Below are positions 44,777-53,151 of a stretch of DNA of 53,151 bases, piece after piece; positions within the stretch are counted from its first letter, which is position 1; each line of letters begins with the position of its first letter. This DNA is from Lachnospiraceae bacterium. Lineage in GTDB: Bacteria; Bacillota; Clostridia; Lachnospirales; Lachnospiraceae. The notes under the pieces are model-generated. The model did no database searches. It worked only from the letters and a program-made list of their open reading frames with translations, and was not told where the DNA came from. A program made the position numbers and the translations under genes. The stretch spans positions 1 to 53,151 of the forward strand of contig CAJTCE010000027.1 in assembly GCA_910574745.1 (NCBI GenBank). Direction: 5' to 3'.

Positions 44777-45786
44777 AATATGAATGTGAAATGATTCGGG
44801 ATTTGCTGCCCCTGTATCATGATAAGGTATGCAGCAATGTCAGCGAAAGGGTAGTAGAGGAGCATTTGGAGGAATGCGCGCCCTGCCGGGAAATTGCAAA
44901 AAAATTAAAAAATACGGCTTATGATGAGAAGCTGCAGATAGAAAGAGAGAGTGTAATCGGCGCCCATGCAAGAAAAGTAAAAAGGAAAACCTTTATGGTA
45001 GGCGCATATATGGCGGGCATTTTAATGATACCTGTGGGAGTCTGCTTAATCTGCAACATTGCAATCGGACACTCCTTAGACTGGTTTTTTATTGTCCTTG
45101 CCTCCCTGATGGTTTTTGCATCCTTAACGGTAGTACCTCTTGTTGTAGAGGAAAAAAGAGGATTGTGTACTCTGGGCGCTTTTACCATTAGCCTTTTATT
45201 CCTGCTGTTAGTCTGCAATATTTATAGCAGGGGCAGATGGTTCCCAGTGGCGGCGTCGGGGGTTTTACTGGGGCTGTCTGTTGTATTTATGCCCTTTGTG
45301 GTATATCAGATCAAACTTCCAAAGCCCCTTCACTGCCAAAAAGGCCTTCTGGTCATGACGGTAGATACCATTTTACTTTATGGCGTCATTATTATTTCGC
45401 ATTTTTACGGCCGGGCAGATATGATTTACCTGTTGAAAGGGCTTATGATCAACACGATCTGCCTGCTGCTTCCTTGGGTCGTGTTTGGGATAATACGCTA
45501 TCTGAAAACAAACGGCTTGATAAAAGCGGGAATTTGTACCATAATTATAGGTGTGTTCTGTGCATTTATTAATGATGTTATTGCACTGGTTTTGGAAGGC
45601 AGGCTGCATATATGCATCCTGAATGCGGATTTAAGCCGCTGGGCCATGGGAATGCCTATGACCGGACAGGGGAACACGGTGGATGCCAACGTATGGCTTC
45701 TGACTCTTATTTTCAGCCTGACAATCGGCATCTGTTTGATTGCGGCGGGGGTAAAGAAAAGCAGAAAGCCGATGGAAAATCAGTGA
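44773..45786 (+). CDS. Zinc-finger anti-sigma factor with membrane domain
   Basis: A 337-residue membrane protein. The first 40 residues carry a zf-HC2 motif with CEMIRDLLPLYHDKVCS and HLEECAPCREI, as in RsiW/ZAS-type anti-sigma factors. After it come about eight transmembrane segments, more than the single segment of RsiW. It likely keeps the upstream sigma factor inactive until a membrane signal. It is coupled to the sigma gene by a 4-base overlap. Confidence 0.85.
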   Translation: MKYECEMIRDLLPLYHDKVCSNVSERVVEEHLEECAPCREIAKKLKNTAYDEKLQIERESVIGAHARKVKRKTFMVGAYMAGILMIPVGVCLICNIAIGHSLDWFFIVLASLMVFASLTVVPLVVEEKRGLCTLGAFTISLLFLLLVCNIYSRGRWFPVAASGVLLGLSVVFMPFVVYQIKLPKPLHCQKGLLVMTVDTILLYGVIIISHFYGRADMIYLLKGLMINTICLLLPWVVFGIIRYLKTNGLIKAGICTIIIGVFCAFINDVIALVLEGRLHICILNADLSRWAMGMPMTGQGNTVDANVWLLTLIFSLTIGICLIAAGVKKSRKPMENQ

Positions 45787-45818
45787 GAAGTGAATATAAA
45801 ATCAATAAGAGGTAGCAA

Positions 45819-46256
45819 ATGAAGATTTCCATTGAAGAAATTCCCCGGGGAGAGGAAGAGGAAATTATCATCAGATGCCATGAGATGAATGAAGAAGTCA
45901 TGGCTCTTTTACACAAATTAAAATCGTCTGGAGAGCAGTTAAGCGGAATCTGCGGGGATGAAATCTACCGCCTCCGTCTGTCGGATATTTACTATTTTGA
46001 AACAGTAGACCAGAAATCCTTCCTTTACTGCGAAAGCCGGGTTTACGAGACAAAGCTGAAGCTTTATGAATTTGAAGAGCTGGCGGCGGGAACCCGGTTT
46101 TTCAGAGCTTCAAAATCCACGGTTATCAATGCGGGGAAGATTTCCCATATCAAGCCTTCCTTAAGCGGCAGGTTTGAGGCTTTTATGGACAATGGGGAAA
46201 AGCTTCTGGTATCAAGAAGCTATGTGCCTTCCCTAAAAAAGGTCTTGGGATTATAG
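45819..46256 (+). CDS. LytTR-domain DNA-binding protein
   Basis: A 145-residue protein. Residues 45-145 form a LytTR domain: IYRLRLSDIYYFETVDQKSF, then RFFRASKSTVINAGKIS and LLVSRSYVPSLKKVL. There is no receiver domain, so it is a stand-alone regulator, usual in LytTR/DUF3021 pairs. The N-terminal segment has an EEEEIIIRCHEMNEEVM stretch. It is followed by DUF3021 and probably controls the ABC genes. Confidence 0.9.
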   Translation: MKISIEEIPRGEEEEIIIRCHEMNEEVMALLHKLKSSGEQLSGICGDEIYRLRLSDIYYFETVDQKSFLYCESRVYETKLKLYEFEELAAGTRFFRASKSTVINAGKISHIKPSLSGRFEAFMDNGEKLLVSRSYVPSLKKVLGL

Positions 46257-46266
46257 GAGGTGGATG

Positions 46267-46698
46267 ATGGAATTACGGGAGATTATCAAAAAATTAATTA
46301 TCAGCTATCCGATTATATATGGCTGTACTATGATGGCAGCCTTTGTATGCTGTCTGGTTTTTCATCCGGATGCGGTTTTCGGTATAGACTATCTGGGAAA
46401 AGCGCTGGTGTTTGCTCTGGCAGGAGATTTGCCTTCCCTTGTCTTTTGCTCCAAAAGAGAATTGAGTCATAGGGAGTGGATGGTCAGGCAGATCATACAT
46501 CTGCTCATGCTGGAGGGTGTGCTTTTATTATTCGGCTGGTTCCTGAAATATTATGAAACTGTGGCAGAGGGAGTGTTTTTCTTCTTTATTGTTCTGCTCG
46601 TCTACATTGTAGTCAGAATTTTGGCATTTTCAGAAGATTTCAAAGATGCAAAGGAAATTAATCAGGTTCTTGCCAAAAGAAAGAATGATAAAAAATAA
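46267..46698 (+). CDS. DUF3021-family membrane protein
   Basis: A 143-residue protein with four transmembrane segments, typical of DUF3021. Its partner LytTR regulator is just upstream; the family is thought to inhibit or sense for LytTR, but the mechanism is not established. The ATG at 46267 fits the AGGAGG six bases upstream; the ATG at 46264 is too close. Confidence 0.85.
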   Translation: MELREIIKKLIISYPIIYGCTMMAAFVCCLVFHPDAVFGIDYLGKALVFALAGDLPSLVFCSKRELSHREWMVRQIIHLLMLEGVLLLFGWFLKYYETVAEGVFFFFIVLLVYIVVRILAFSEDFKDAKEINQVLAKRKNDKK

Positions 46699-46779
46699 AC
46701 ATAACTAGTGATATTTAAAATGGGTAATCCTGGAAACAAAGAATACCGGGATCAAAAGTGAAAAAGGAGCGGAAGGAAT

Positions 46780-46962
46780 ATGCTTGAATGCCGTTTGTAC
46801 GGCGTCAGGGATACCTTACCGTTCCTTTTGCATTTTACCTTCGTAAAAGCGCATCTTGCCTTCCTTCAAAAGCAACTTGCCAAAAGGGTAGTTTACAGGC
46901 TCTTTTCTGTGGATTATGGTGTGAAGAGAGAAGGGAGAGACGTATATGAAAAACATCATTGA
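46780..46962 (+). CDS. Small basic ORF overlapping the ABC ATPase gene (doubtful)
   Basis: A 60-residue frame with GGAG-GGAA upstream of its ATG. It is rich in Phe, Leu and Arg, and its 3' end overlaps the ATPase start by 17 bases. No family is known. It could be a leader peptide that couples translation to the ATPase or just a chance frame; the 247-bp gap before the ATPase has no other gene. Confidence 0.25.
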   Translation: MLECRLYGVRDTLPFLLHFTFVKAHLAFLQKQLAKRVVYRLFSVDYGVKREGRDVYEKHH

Positions 46963-47860
46963 AGTAAATCATCTGTCCAAATCCTACGGCAGTATTCATG
47001 CGGTAAAGGATGTAAGCCTTTTTGTAAAACAGGGAAAGCTGTTTGCCTTTTTGGGGCCCAACGGGGCGGGCAAATCCACTACGATTAATTCTATCTGCAC
47101 GTTTTTAAAGCCGGATCAGGGAGAAGTAATGGTAAACGGTTACAGGCTGGGAGCGGATGATGACAAAATACGGGACAGCATAGGCGTGGTCTTTCAGGAA
47201 AGCCTTCTGGACAGACTTCTGACTGTGGAAGAAAACCTGTATATTCGGGGCAGCTTCTATCACTTAAAAGGAAAAGAATTAAAAGAAGCGGTAAGGAAGG
47301 CCTGTCAGGCGGTGGAGATCGAAAGCCTTTTAAAGCGGCCTTACGGAAAACTGTCGGGAGGACAGAGAAGAAGGGCGGATATTGCCAGAGCCCTTGTGCA
47401 TACGCCGAAAATCCTCTTTTTGGATGAGCCTACCACAGGACTGGACCCCCAGACCAGAAAAAATGTATGGGATACCGTAAAGAAATTGCAGAAGGAACAG
47501 GGGATGACCGTATTTTTAACCACACATTATATGGAAGAGGCAGAAGAAGCGGACTACTGTGTAGTTGTGGACGACGGAATGGTTGCGGCAGAGGGAACCC
47601 CCTTTGATCTAAAGGGAAAATACGCAAAGGATAAGCTGTGCTTAAAGCCACAAAGAGAAAAAGAAATAATAAAGCTGCTTTCGGAAAAAGGAATTTCCTA
47701 TGAAAAGAAAGCGGATCTACTGGAAATAAAATTACAGACTACCATGGAGGCATTGCCTCTTTTGAAGGCGGCGGAACCGTTTTTAGAGGGCTTTACGGTA
47801 GTAAAAGGCTCCATGGACGATGTGTTTTTGGAAATAACGGGAAAGGAGATAAGGGAATGA
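46946..47860 (+). CDS. ABC transporter ATP-binding protein
   Basis: A 304-residue ATPase of the DrrA/CcmA type: Walker A GPNGAGKSTT, signature LSGGQRRRADIARAL, Walker B ILFLDEPTTGLDPQTR, and H-loop LTTHYMEEAEEAD. The C-terminal domain from about 225 is the regulatory extension. All motifs are intact. Its stop overlaps the permease start by 4 bases (ATGA). Together they probably export a small molecule or peptide under LytTR or ECF control. Confidence 0.93.
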   Translation: MKNIIEVNHLSKSYGSIHAVKDVSLFVKQGKLFAFLGPNGAGKSTTINSICTFLKPDQGEVMVNGYRLGADDDKIRDSIGVVFQESLLDRLLTVEENLYIRGSFYHLKGKELKEAVRKACQAVEIESLLKRPYGKLSGGQRRRADIARALVHTPKILFLDEPTTGLDPQTRKNVWDTVKKLQKEQGMTVFLTTHYMEEAEEADYCVVVDDGMVAAEGTPFDLKGKYAKDKLCLKPQREKEIIKLLSEKGISYEKKADLLEIKLQTTMEALPLLKAAEPFLEGFTVVKGSMDDVFLEITGKEIRE

Positions 47861-48714
47861 GCGCATTTGCAAAAAGAAATCTGAAATTATATCTGAGGGA
47901 TAAATCAGCCTTGATATTTTCCCTTCTTGCAGTATTTATCGTTATCGGCCTTTATGTGCTGTTTTTAGGGGATGTGTATACAAATGACTTAAAGGAATTC
48001 GAGGCTGCGGAGGAACTGATGGACAGCTGGGTTATGGCAGGCGTGCTGGCTATTACCAGTATGACTACCACTTTGGGAATGCTCGGAACCATGGTAAATG
48101 ATAAAGCCTCCGGCATTGAAAAGGATTTTTATGTGGCGCCGGTAAAAAGGTGGAAAATGGGGGCGGGATATATGGCAAGCGCTTATCTGGTAGGCGTGGT
48201 CATGAGCCTTATTGCCCTGTGTGTGGCGGAAGCTTATATTGTTTTAAACGGAGGCGGGTATATGGAGCCTTGGGCGCTTATCCGTATCTTTTTTGCCATT
48301 TTGCTTACTTCTCTGATGAATACGTCTATCGCCCTGTTTCTTGTTTCGCTGTTTCAGAGCATCAACGCTTATACCACGGCTAATATTGTTTTGGGAACAT
48401 TAATCGGATTTTTAACGGGTATTTATCTGCCCATCGGTTCCTATCCGGAGCCGGTTCAGTGGATTGTAAAGCTGTTTCCCGTTTCCCATGGAGCCTTGCT
48501 TTTCAGGAATATTATGATGAAATCCGTTATGGACAGAGCTTTTGACGGCGCGCCTGTTTCCGTCGTAAAGGAAATCAAGGAGGAATTGGGGATTCTCTAT
48601 ATGTTCGGGGATAAAGAAGTCACATCTGCTTTTTGCATAGGATTCATGGCGGTTGTGGCGGTTATATTCTTTGGCGCGGCATGTTTAAACCTGTCCCGCA
48701 GGAAACGAGGCTGA
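47857..48714 (+). CDS. ABC-2 type transporter permease
   Basis: A 285-residue permease with six transmembrane segments of the ABC-2 type: FAKRNLKLYLRDKSALIFSL near the N-terminus, TSMTTTLGMLGTMVNDKASG and LIGFLTGIYLPIGSYP towards the end. It overlaps its ATPase gene by four bases. No drug can be named. Confidence 0.92.
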   Translation: MSAFAKRNLKLYLRDKSALIFSLLAVFIVIGLYVLFLGDVYTNDLKEFEAAEELMDSWVMAGVLAITSMTTTLGMLGTMVNDKASGIEKDFYVAPVKRWKMGAGYMASAYLVGVVMSLIALCVAEAYIVLNGGGYMEPWALIRIFFAILLTSLMNTSIALFLVSLFQSINAYTTANIVLGTLIGFLTGIYLPIGSYPEPVQWIVKLFPVSHGALLFRNIMMKSVMDRAFDGAPVSVVKEIKEELGILYMFGDKEVTSAFCIGFMAVVAVIFFGAACLNLSRRKRG

Positions 48715-48754
48715 AAGCCAATTGCCAAAACAATTCATAAGCAGCGTTTTTTTG

Positions 48755-48783
48755 TTGTGTATACGGAAATAATCGGATAAAAT
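48755..48783 (+). promoter_or_regulatory. Promoter of the K+ channel gene
   Basis: TTGTGT, 17 bases and TAAAAT, about 80 bases before the start codon. Confidence 0.5.
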
Positions 48784-48860
48784 AGCAGTAGTGGCTTTGT
48801 ATGCCGGTATAAGCGTCGGGCGGCTGTACTTTTCATAGTTCGGATACGGGGAATAAAAAG

Positions 48861-49817
48861 ATGAAAGCAAAGAAAAAACGCATTTTTGATATTATACAGA
48901 TTGGCAAAAAAGACGATTTTCCAAGCCGTGCCTTTGATATTTTTATCGTTTGGGTTATCATTATCAATATTGCGGTGCTGTTTTTGGAGACGTTTGATGA
49001 ATTAAATGGCTATGCGCCCCTTTTTAAAATTGTAGAAATGATTACAATTGTTATTTTTTGTGTGGAATACCTTCTGCGTATCTGGACGGCGGAATATTTA
49101 TATCCGGGCAGGGGGTATTGTAAGGCGGTTTTAAAATTCCTGGTTTCCTTTGACGGAATTGTGGATTTATGTACCATTCTGCCTTTTTTCTTTTTGTCGG
49201 GCTTTATTGCCTTTAGGATGCTCAGAGTCGTCAGGATCTTCCATCTCTTCCGGATTAACGCTTATTACGACTCCTTTCATGTTATCACTTCTGTTTTATA
49301 TGAAAAGAGAAACCAGATCATATCATCGGTATTTATCATTATGGTGTTGATCATGGCTTCTTCCCTGTGCATGTACAGCGCGGAGCATGAGGTGCAGCCG
49401 GGAGTATTCAACAATGCCTTTTCCGGAATCTGGTGGAGCATATCCACAATCCTTACGGTGGGATACGGGGATATTTATCCCGTAACCATTTTAGGAAGGA
49501 TCATGGCCATTATCATATCATTCTTGGGCGTAGGCGTGGTAGCCATTCCCACAGGTATTATTTCAGCCGGCTTTGTGGAACAGTATACGGAGCTGCAGAG
49601 AGCGAAATCCACGGAAAATATAAAGGGAACCGTCAAGGTTGAAATAGATGGGGTCAGTCCCTTTTTAAACCTTTCCATAAAAAAGGCGGAGGAGCAGTAT
49701 CACATAACGGCGTTAGTGATCATCAGAAAGGGAGAGGTCATTCTTCCGGTGGAAAGTATGAAGCTAAAGCAGAAAGATATGCTGATTTACCAGACGGACA
49801 GGCTTCTTGAAAGCTGA
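48861..49817 (+). CDS. Voltage-gated-type potassium channel
   Basis: A 318-residue channel. Six transmembrane segments; an S4-like helix FRMLRVVRIFHLFR has several regularly spaced Arg residues, and the pore has the selectivity filter TVGYGD. After the pore, residues from about 255 resemble a TrkA-C (RCK-C) ligand domain (ALVIIRKGEVILPV, DMLIYQTDRLL). It likely conducts K+. It is on the plus strand with a DegV gene between it and the opposite-strand KtrAB genes. Confidence 0.9.
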   Translation: MKAKKKRIFDIIQIGKKDDFPSRAFDIFIVWVIIINIAVLFLETFDELNGYAPLFKIVEMITIVIFCVEYLLRIWTAEYLYPGRGYCKAVLKFLVSFDGIVDLCTILPFFFLSGFIAFRMLRVVRIFHLFRINAYYDSFHVITSVLYEKRNQIISSVFIIMVLIMASSLCMYSAEHEVQPGVFNNAFSGIWWSISTILTVGYGDIYPVTILGRIMAIIISFLGVGVVAIPTGIISAGFVEQYTELQRAKSTENIKGTVKVEIDGVSPFLNLSIKKAEEQYHITALVIIRKGEVILPVESMKLKQKDMLIYQTDRLLES

Positions 49818-49940
49818 GCTTTGGGTATTTGACGGTTAAATCATAAAAAGGTCTGGTAAAAGGCGCTCATTTTTCGTATAATAGCACTATCGCAAACATA
49901 AAAGGCCGCAAGGGCGCGCCTTTTGACCATGGAGGAAGAA

Positions 49941-50819
49941 ATGGAAAAGATTAGAATTATTACGGATTCGGCAAGTGATATTACGGTTGAAAACGAAAAA
50001 AATCTGGATATTCGGGTATTGCCCTTTCAGATTGCCTTGGGGGACAAATCCTACACAAGCCGGATAGATTTTGACAACGACGGGTTTTATGAGCTGATGG
50101 CGCAGTATGATGAAATACCCAAAACCTCCCAGATAACCCCTTTTGAGTTTCAGGAGTTATATTTGGAAGAGGCAAAGGCGGGATATACGGATATTATTCT
50201 GGTATTAATCAATTCCCACGGTTCTTCCACTTACGGAAATTCGGTTATGGCAAAAGAAGCCTTTTTTGACGAGCATCCGGAGTATGAAGGAAAGGTCCGC
50301 ATTTACAATATTGACGGAAAAGGTTACTCGGCGATTTACGGAGTTCCCGTTGTAAACGGAGCTAAAATGGTAAAAGAAGGAAAAAGTGCAAAAGAAATAG
50401 ACGCATACATAAGAAATGCAATAGATAACAGGCGTATTTATTTTGGCATGTATACGCTCAAATATGCGGGTAAATCCGGCAGGATTCCCAGCGCTGCGGC
50501 ATTTGTGGGAGACAGGCTGAATTTAAAGCCCATTATGAAAATCTGTGATAATGAGATTACCACCGGCGCAAAGGTGCGGGGAGAAGGAAAGCTGATTCCC
50601 AAAATCGTGGATATGAGTCTTGCCGATATGAAGCCGGGAACTCCTTACGAGGTCATTTATGGAGATGATGTAAGCGTGAGAGAGGAAATTGAAAATATGA
50701 TGAAAGAGCGCGTGGGCTACGGTCCCGCAGGCTACTATCAGATAGGTGCTGCAATTGCCGCCAATGCGGGACCGAGAACGGTAGGTCTTGCTTTCGAATT
50801 AAAAGAATCCGGCAGGTAA
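49941..50819 (+). CDS. DegV-family fatty-acid-binding protein (second copy)
   Basis: A 292-residue FakB-type protein with ITDSASDIT at the start, NSHGSSTYGNS instead of the usual SSxLSGT loop, and ANAGPRTVGLAF at the end. The ATG at 49941 fits GGAGG six bases upstream and not the TTG at 49923. It ends three bases before the stop of ktrA on the other strand. A GC-rich inverted repeat (49899-49925) lies just upstream. The changed Ser loop suggests a different ligand from the first DegV copy. Confidence 0.9.
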   Translation: MEKIRIITDSASDITVENEKNLDIRVLPFQIALGDKSYTSRIDFDNDGFYELMAQYDEIPKTSQITPFEFQELYLEEAKAGYTDIILVLINSHGSSTYGNSVMAKEAFFDEHPEYEGKVRIYNIDGKGYSAIYGVPVVNGAKMVKEGKSAKEIDAYIRNAIDNRRIYFGMYTLKYAGKSGRIPSAAAFVGDRLNLKPIMKICDNEITTGAKVRGEGKLIPKIVDMSLADMKPGTPYEVIYGDDVSVREEIENMMKERVGYGPAGYYQIGAAIAANAGPRTVGLAFELKESGR

Positions 50820-50822
50820 AGT

Positions 50823-51482
50823 TTACTGCTCCGGTATCTGGGCGGAAAGCTTGAATACGTCGGAGGATTTACCGATAACCACAATATGGCTTCCCTTTTC
50901 AAATACGTGTTCCCCGCCGGGACCGGGATTGATCTGGGAGCCGTTTTTAATTGCAATAATATTAATATTATAATTTTTCCGCACATCCACTTCCACAATG
51001 GTTTTCCCCTCCCATTCCGGCAGAATGGGTATTTCAAAAATGGAGTATTCTGAAGTCAACTCAATATAGTCGAAAATATTGGTAGCATTGTAGCGAACGG
51101 CCAGCTTCTCGGCGATTTCACGTTCGGGGTAGAATACTTCGTCAGCGCCGATTTTCTTTAAGAATTCTGCCTGTCTAAAACGTCTCGCTTTGGATATGAC
51201 ATAATTTGCACCAAGCTCCTTTAAAATCGAAGTAATTTCCAGGGAGGAGTAAAAGTCTTCTCCGATTGCCACAAAGCAATAGTCAAAATTGTTGACGCCG
51301 ATGGAGCAAAGAACCGCTTCATTTGTACAGTCTCCGATAACGGAGTCCGGGAAAATCGGGGCAAGCTCCTGAATGATATATTCGTTTTTATCTACAATCA
51401 TTACATCATTTCCCATTTCCTGCATCTTTGCGGCAAGGTGCCTCCCCAAGGTGCCCATTCCGATGACCAGTATAGATTTCAT
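50823..51482 (-). CDS. ktrA: KtrA: potassium uptake regulatory subunit (TrkA-N)
   Basis: A 219-residue cytoplasmic protein with an RCK-N Rossmann domain (ILVIGMGTLGRHLAAKMQEM, then VMIVDKNEYI and SVIGDCTNE) and an RCK-C domain from about 135. It gates KtrB on NAD(H)/ATP binding; the RCK-C domain commonly binds c-di-AMP. It is 104 bases downstream of ktrB on the same strand. An AGAAGGA box precedes the ATG. Confidence 0.93.
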   Translation of the reverse strand: MKSILVIGMGTLGRHLAAKMQEMGNDVMIVDKNEYIIQELAPIFPDSVIGDCTNEAVLCSIGVNNFDYCFVAIGEDFYSSLEITSILKELGANYVISKARRFRQAEFLKKIGADEVFYPEREIAEKLAVRYNATNIFDYIELTSEYSIFEIPILPEWEGKTIVEVDVRKNYNINIIAIKNGSQINPGPGGEHVFEKGSHIVVIGKSSDVFKLSAQIPEQ

Positions 51483-51586
51483 GTTTTATTCCTTCTTTCT
51501 AATACAATATTTATGATGGTTAATACCCGACAATCAGTCAGATGATTATCCTTTTCTATCCTTAAGCAGCGAAAGCATAAGATCAA

Positions 51587-52930
51587 TCAACCGATAATGA
51601 TGGGTTCTGTAGGTCTGCTTAAGGGCGGCTGCTGTTTTTGCTCTCCGAATACCAGCATCATGGAAAGACCGCCGATACGGCCGGCAAACATTAAAAACGC
51701 AAGTATCATATGGGAGAGGGTGGACAAAGAGGGGGTAAGTCCCCTGGAAAGTCCCACTGTAGCGGCAGCCGATATGGTTTCAAACAGGATATCCGTTATG
51801 GAATAAGGTTCCACATGGCATATTATCATGGTGGCAAATAGAATTCCCGATAAATAAATGATAATAATGACTGCGGCGTGTTTTACCATATCCGCTCTCA
51901 GGCTTCTTTTGAACAGGGTTATTTCATTGCGTCCTTTGGACATGGAAACGGTGGCAAAGAAAACAACCGCAAGCGTGGATGTCTTGATGCCGCCTGCGGT
52001 GGAGCCGGGGCTTCCGCCGATAAACATGAGTATCATGGATAAAAGGCTTCCGGATTCCGATAGGGTCGCCGTGTCCATGGTATTAAAGCCGGCAGTCCTG
52101 GTGGTAACGGACATAAAAGCCGAGGAAAGCAGCTTATTAGAAAGGGACAATTCTTCCAGATTCCCGTGATATTCAAAGATGAAAAAGCCGATGGTTCCCG
52201 ATAGAACCAGAAAGGCTGTGGTGGACAGGACGATTTTGGCATGGAGGGAATATTTACCGAAATGAACGCCGTATCTGACGATTTCATCCCAGACGAGAAA
52301 ACCGATTCCGCCCACAATGATTAAAAGCATGATGGTAATATTTACCACAGGGTCCTGTTCATAGGCGGTAAGGGATGAAAAATGCTCGAAACGTCCCATT
52401 AAATCAAACCCCGCATTACAAAAAGCGGATACGGAGTGAAAAACGGCGTAATAACTCCCGGTAAGAAGTCCCATTTGAGGAATAAAACGCACTGCCAGGA
52501 AAAGAGCGCCCACTCCTTCACATATAAGGGTGCCTTTTACGATCCTTTTTACCAGTTTTACCATGCCGCTGATGCGGACAGTACCTGCGGACTGCATTAA
52601 TAGCAGTCTTTCGTGAAGGCTGATTTTCCGTTTCAGAAAAATGAAAAGCATGATGATGATAGTCATTAAACCGATTCCGCCGATTTGAATCATGAGAAGA
52701 ATAATGAGCTGACCGAAAAGAGACCAGTGGGAAAATGTGTCAAATACCACAAGGCCGGTCACACAGGTGGCGCTGGTTGCGGTAAAAAACGCATCTGTAA
52801 AGCCGGTCCATTCTCCGCTTTTTGAGGAGCAGGGAAGGCATAACAGAATAGAACCGGATAAAATAACAATCAGAAAACTTAAAGCGATCAATCTGGTCGC
52901 ACTTATGTGTTTCAACCATTTTGATATCAT
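51587..52930 (-). CDS. ktrB: KtrB: potassium uptake transmembrane subunit
   Basis: A 447-residue TrkH/KtrB family K+ translocator with four M1-P-M2 units: TGLVVFDTFSHWSLFG and SVTTRTAGFNTMDTATL are typical filter-region sequences. Length is that of KtrB, shorter than TrkH. It pairs with KtrA to import K+. GGAGG precedes the ATG. Together with the K+ channel it makes this end of the window a potassium homeostasis group. Confidence 0.93.
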   Translation of the reverse strand: MISKWLKHISATRLIALSFLIVILSGSILLCLPCSSKSGEWTGFTDAFFTATSATCVTGLVVFDTFSHWSLFGQLIILLMIQIGGIGLMTIIIMLFIFLKRKISLHERLLLMQSAGTVRISGMVKLVKRIVKGTLICEGVGALFLAVRFIPQMGLLTGSYYAVFHSVSAFCNAGFDLMGRFEHFSSLTAYEQDPVVNITIMLLIIVGGIGFLVWDEIVRYGVHFGKYSLHAKIVLSTTAFLVLSGTIGFFIFEYHGNLEELSLSNKLLSSAFMSVTTRTAGFNTMDTATLSESGSLLSMILMFIGGSPGSTAGGIKTSTLAVVFFATVSMSKGRNEITLFKRSLRADMVKHAAVIIIIYLSGILFATMIICHVEPYSITDILFETISAAATVGLSRGLTPSLSTLSHMILAFLMFAGRIGGLSMMLVFGEQKQQPPLSRPTEPIIIG

Positions 52931-53076
52931 AAAAAATAACCTCCGTGTAATATAAGCTTTGCCAAATTATGCAATATTACCCGAAAATCATTTTAGCATA
53001 ATCGGAAGTCTTTGCGTAGTAGGAAATTGACGAAAAGTCAAAATAATAATCCTGTTTTTGACAGTTGAGAAAGGGT

Positions 53077-53119
53077 AAAAACCTCACAGCCAGCATAAAT
53101 ACGCTGTTTGTGAGGTTTT
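53077..53119. terminator. Terminator near the right edge
   Basis: AAAAACCTCACA pairs with TGTGAGGTTTT around a loop that itself holds CAGC/GCTG. T-runs flank it on both strands. It probably ends a gene lying beyond the right edge of the window. Confidence 0.8.
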
Positions 53120-53151
53120 CTTAATTGAAAAGTATGTGGCTATTTTTGCTT

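Overview
The window reads as chromosome from a Gram-positive, low-to-mid GC Clostridia, most likely Lachnospiraceae. The reasons are strong AGGAGG-type ribosome binding sites, a CIRCE-controlled groESL operon, sigma-A-type promoters, a class B sortase with an LPXTG-like giant surface protein, a YjfB-type small motility protein, ATCase with a separate PyrI chain, KtrAB potassium uptake and many ABC-2, LytTR/DUF3021 and DegV genes typical of that family. This is inferred from protein families only; no rRNA or tRNA gene is present.

Layout. (1) 1-3.9 kb is an AT-rich accessory segment: a small unknown ORF, a collapsed IS3-family transposase, a MerR regulator carrying a membrane domain, an ABC-2 permease, an ABC ATPase lacking its last third, and a short gene remnant. 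(2) 4.0-7.6 kb holds pyrB-pyrI, a nitroreductase, a frameshifted chemotaxis-receptor remnant, a PH-domain protein and a CmpB-like membrane protein. (3) 7.6-7.95 kb is a dense run of hairpins followed by about five 43-bp tandem repeats. (4) 8.0-14.5 kb is a folate operon (folC, folE, an HD hydrolase, folP, a folB-folK fusion), then a membrane-anchored propeller protein and pheA. (5) 14.6-20.4 kb is polyphosphate metabolism (ppx, ppk), two HAD phosphatases and a small acidic protein. (6) 20.45-20.72 kb is a near-perfect 272-bp fold-back element resembling a MITE. (7) 20.8-27.6 kb carries a PHP-HAD fusion, an ABC-F ATPase, a membrane diguanylate cyclase, a YjfB protein, a degenerate GGDEF protein and another HAD phosphatase. 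(8) 27.7-29.9 kb is groES-groEL with promoter, CIRCE and terminator. (9) 30.0-39.1 kb is a sortase B and a 2,671-residue wall-anchored protein with about 16 SpaA/Cna_B-like repeats. (10) 39.1-43.9 kb has a LysR regulator divergent from a MATE transporter, a membrane-bound XRE regulator and a DegV protein. (11) 44.3-48.7 kb has an ECF sigma factor and its anti-sigma partner, LytTR, DUF3021, and an ABC ATPase/permease pair. (12) 48.8-52.9 kb is a potassium group: a voltage-gated-type K+ channel, a DegV protein, and KtrA/KtrB on the opposite strand.

How the genes work together. The folate operon encodes most of the GTP-to-folate route but no recognisable Nudix pyrophosphatase; the HD hydrolase sits where that activity would be expected. 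ppx and ppk make and break polyphosphate. The sortase probably anchors the giant adhesin directly downstream. The ECF/anti-sigma, LytTR/DUF3021 and ABC genes look like one stress-responsive export unit. No CRISPR array, prophage or intact mobile element was found. The items most worth a second look are the 272-bp fold-back element, the giant surface protein with its sortase, the HD hydrolase in the folate operon, the PHP-HAD fusion, and the hairpin/tandem-repeat block at 7.6-7.95 kb.
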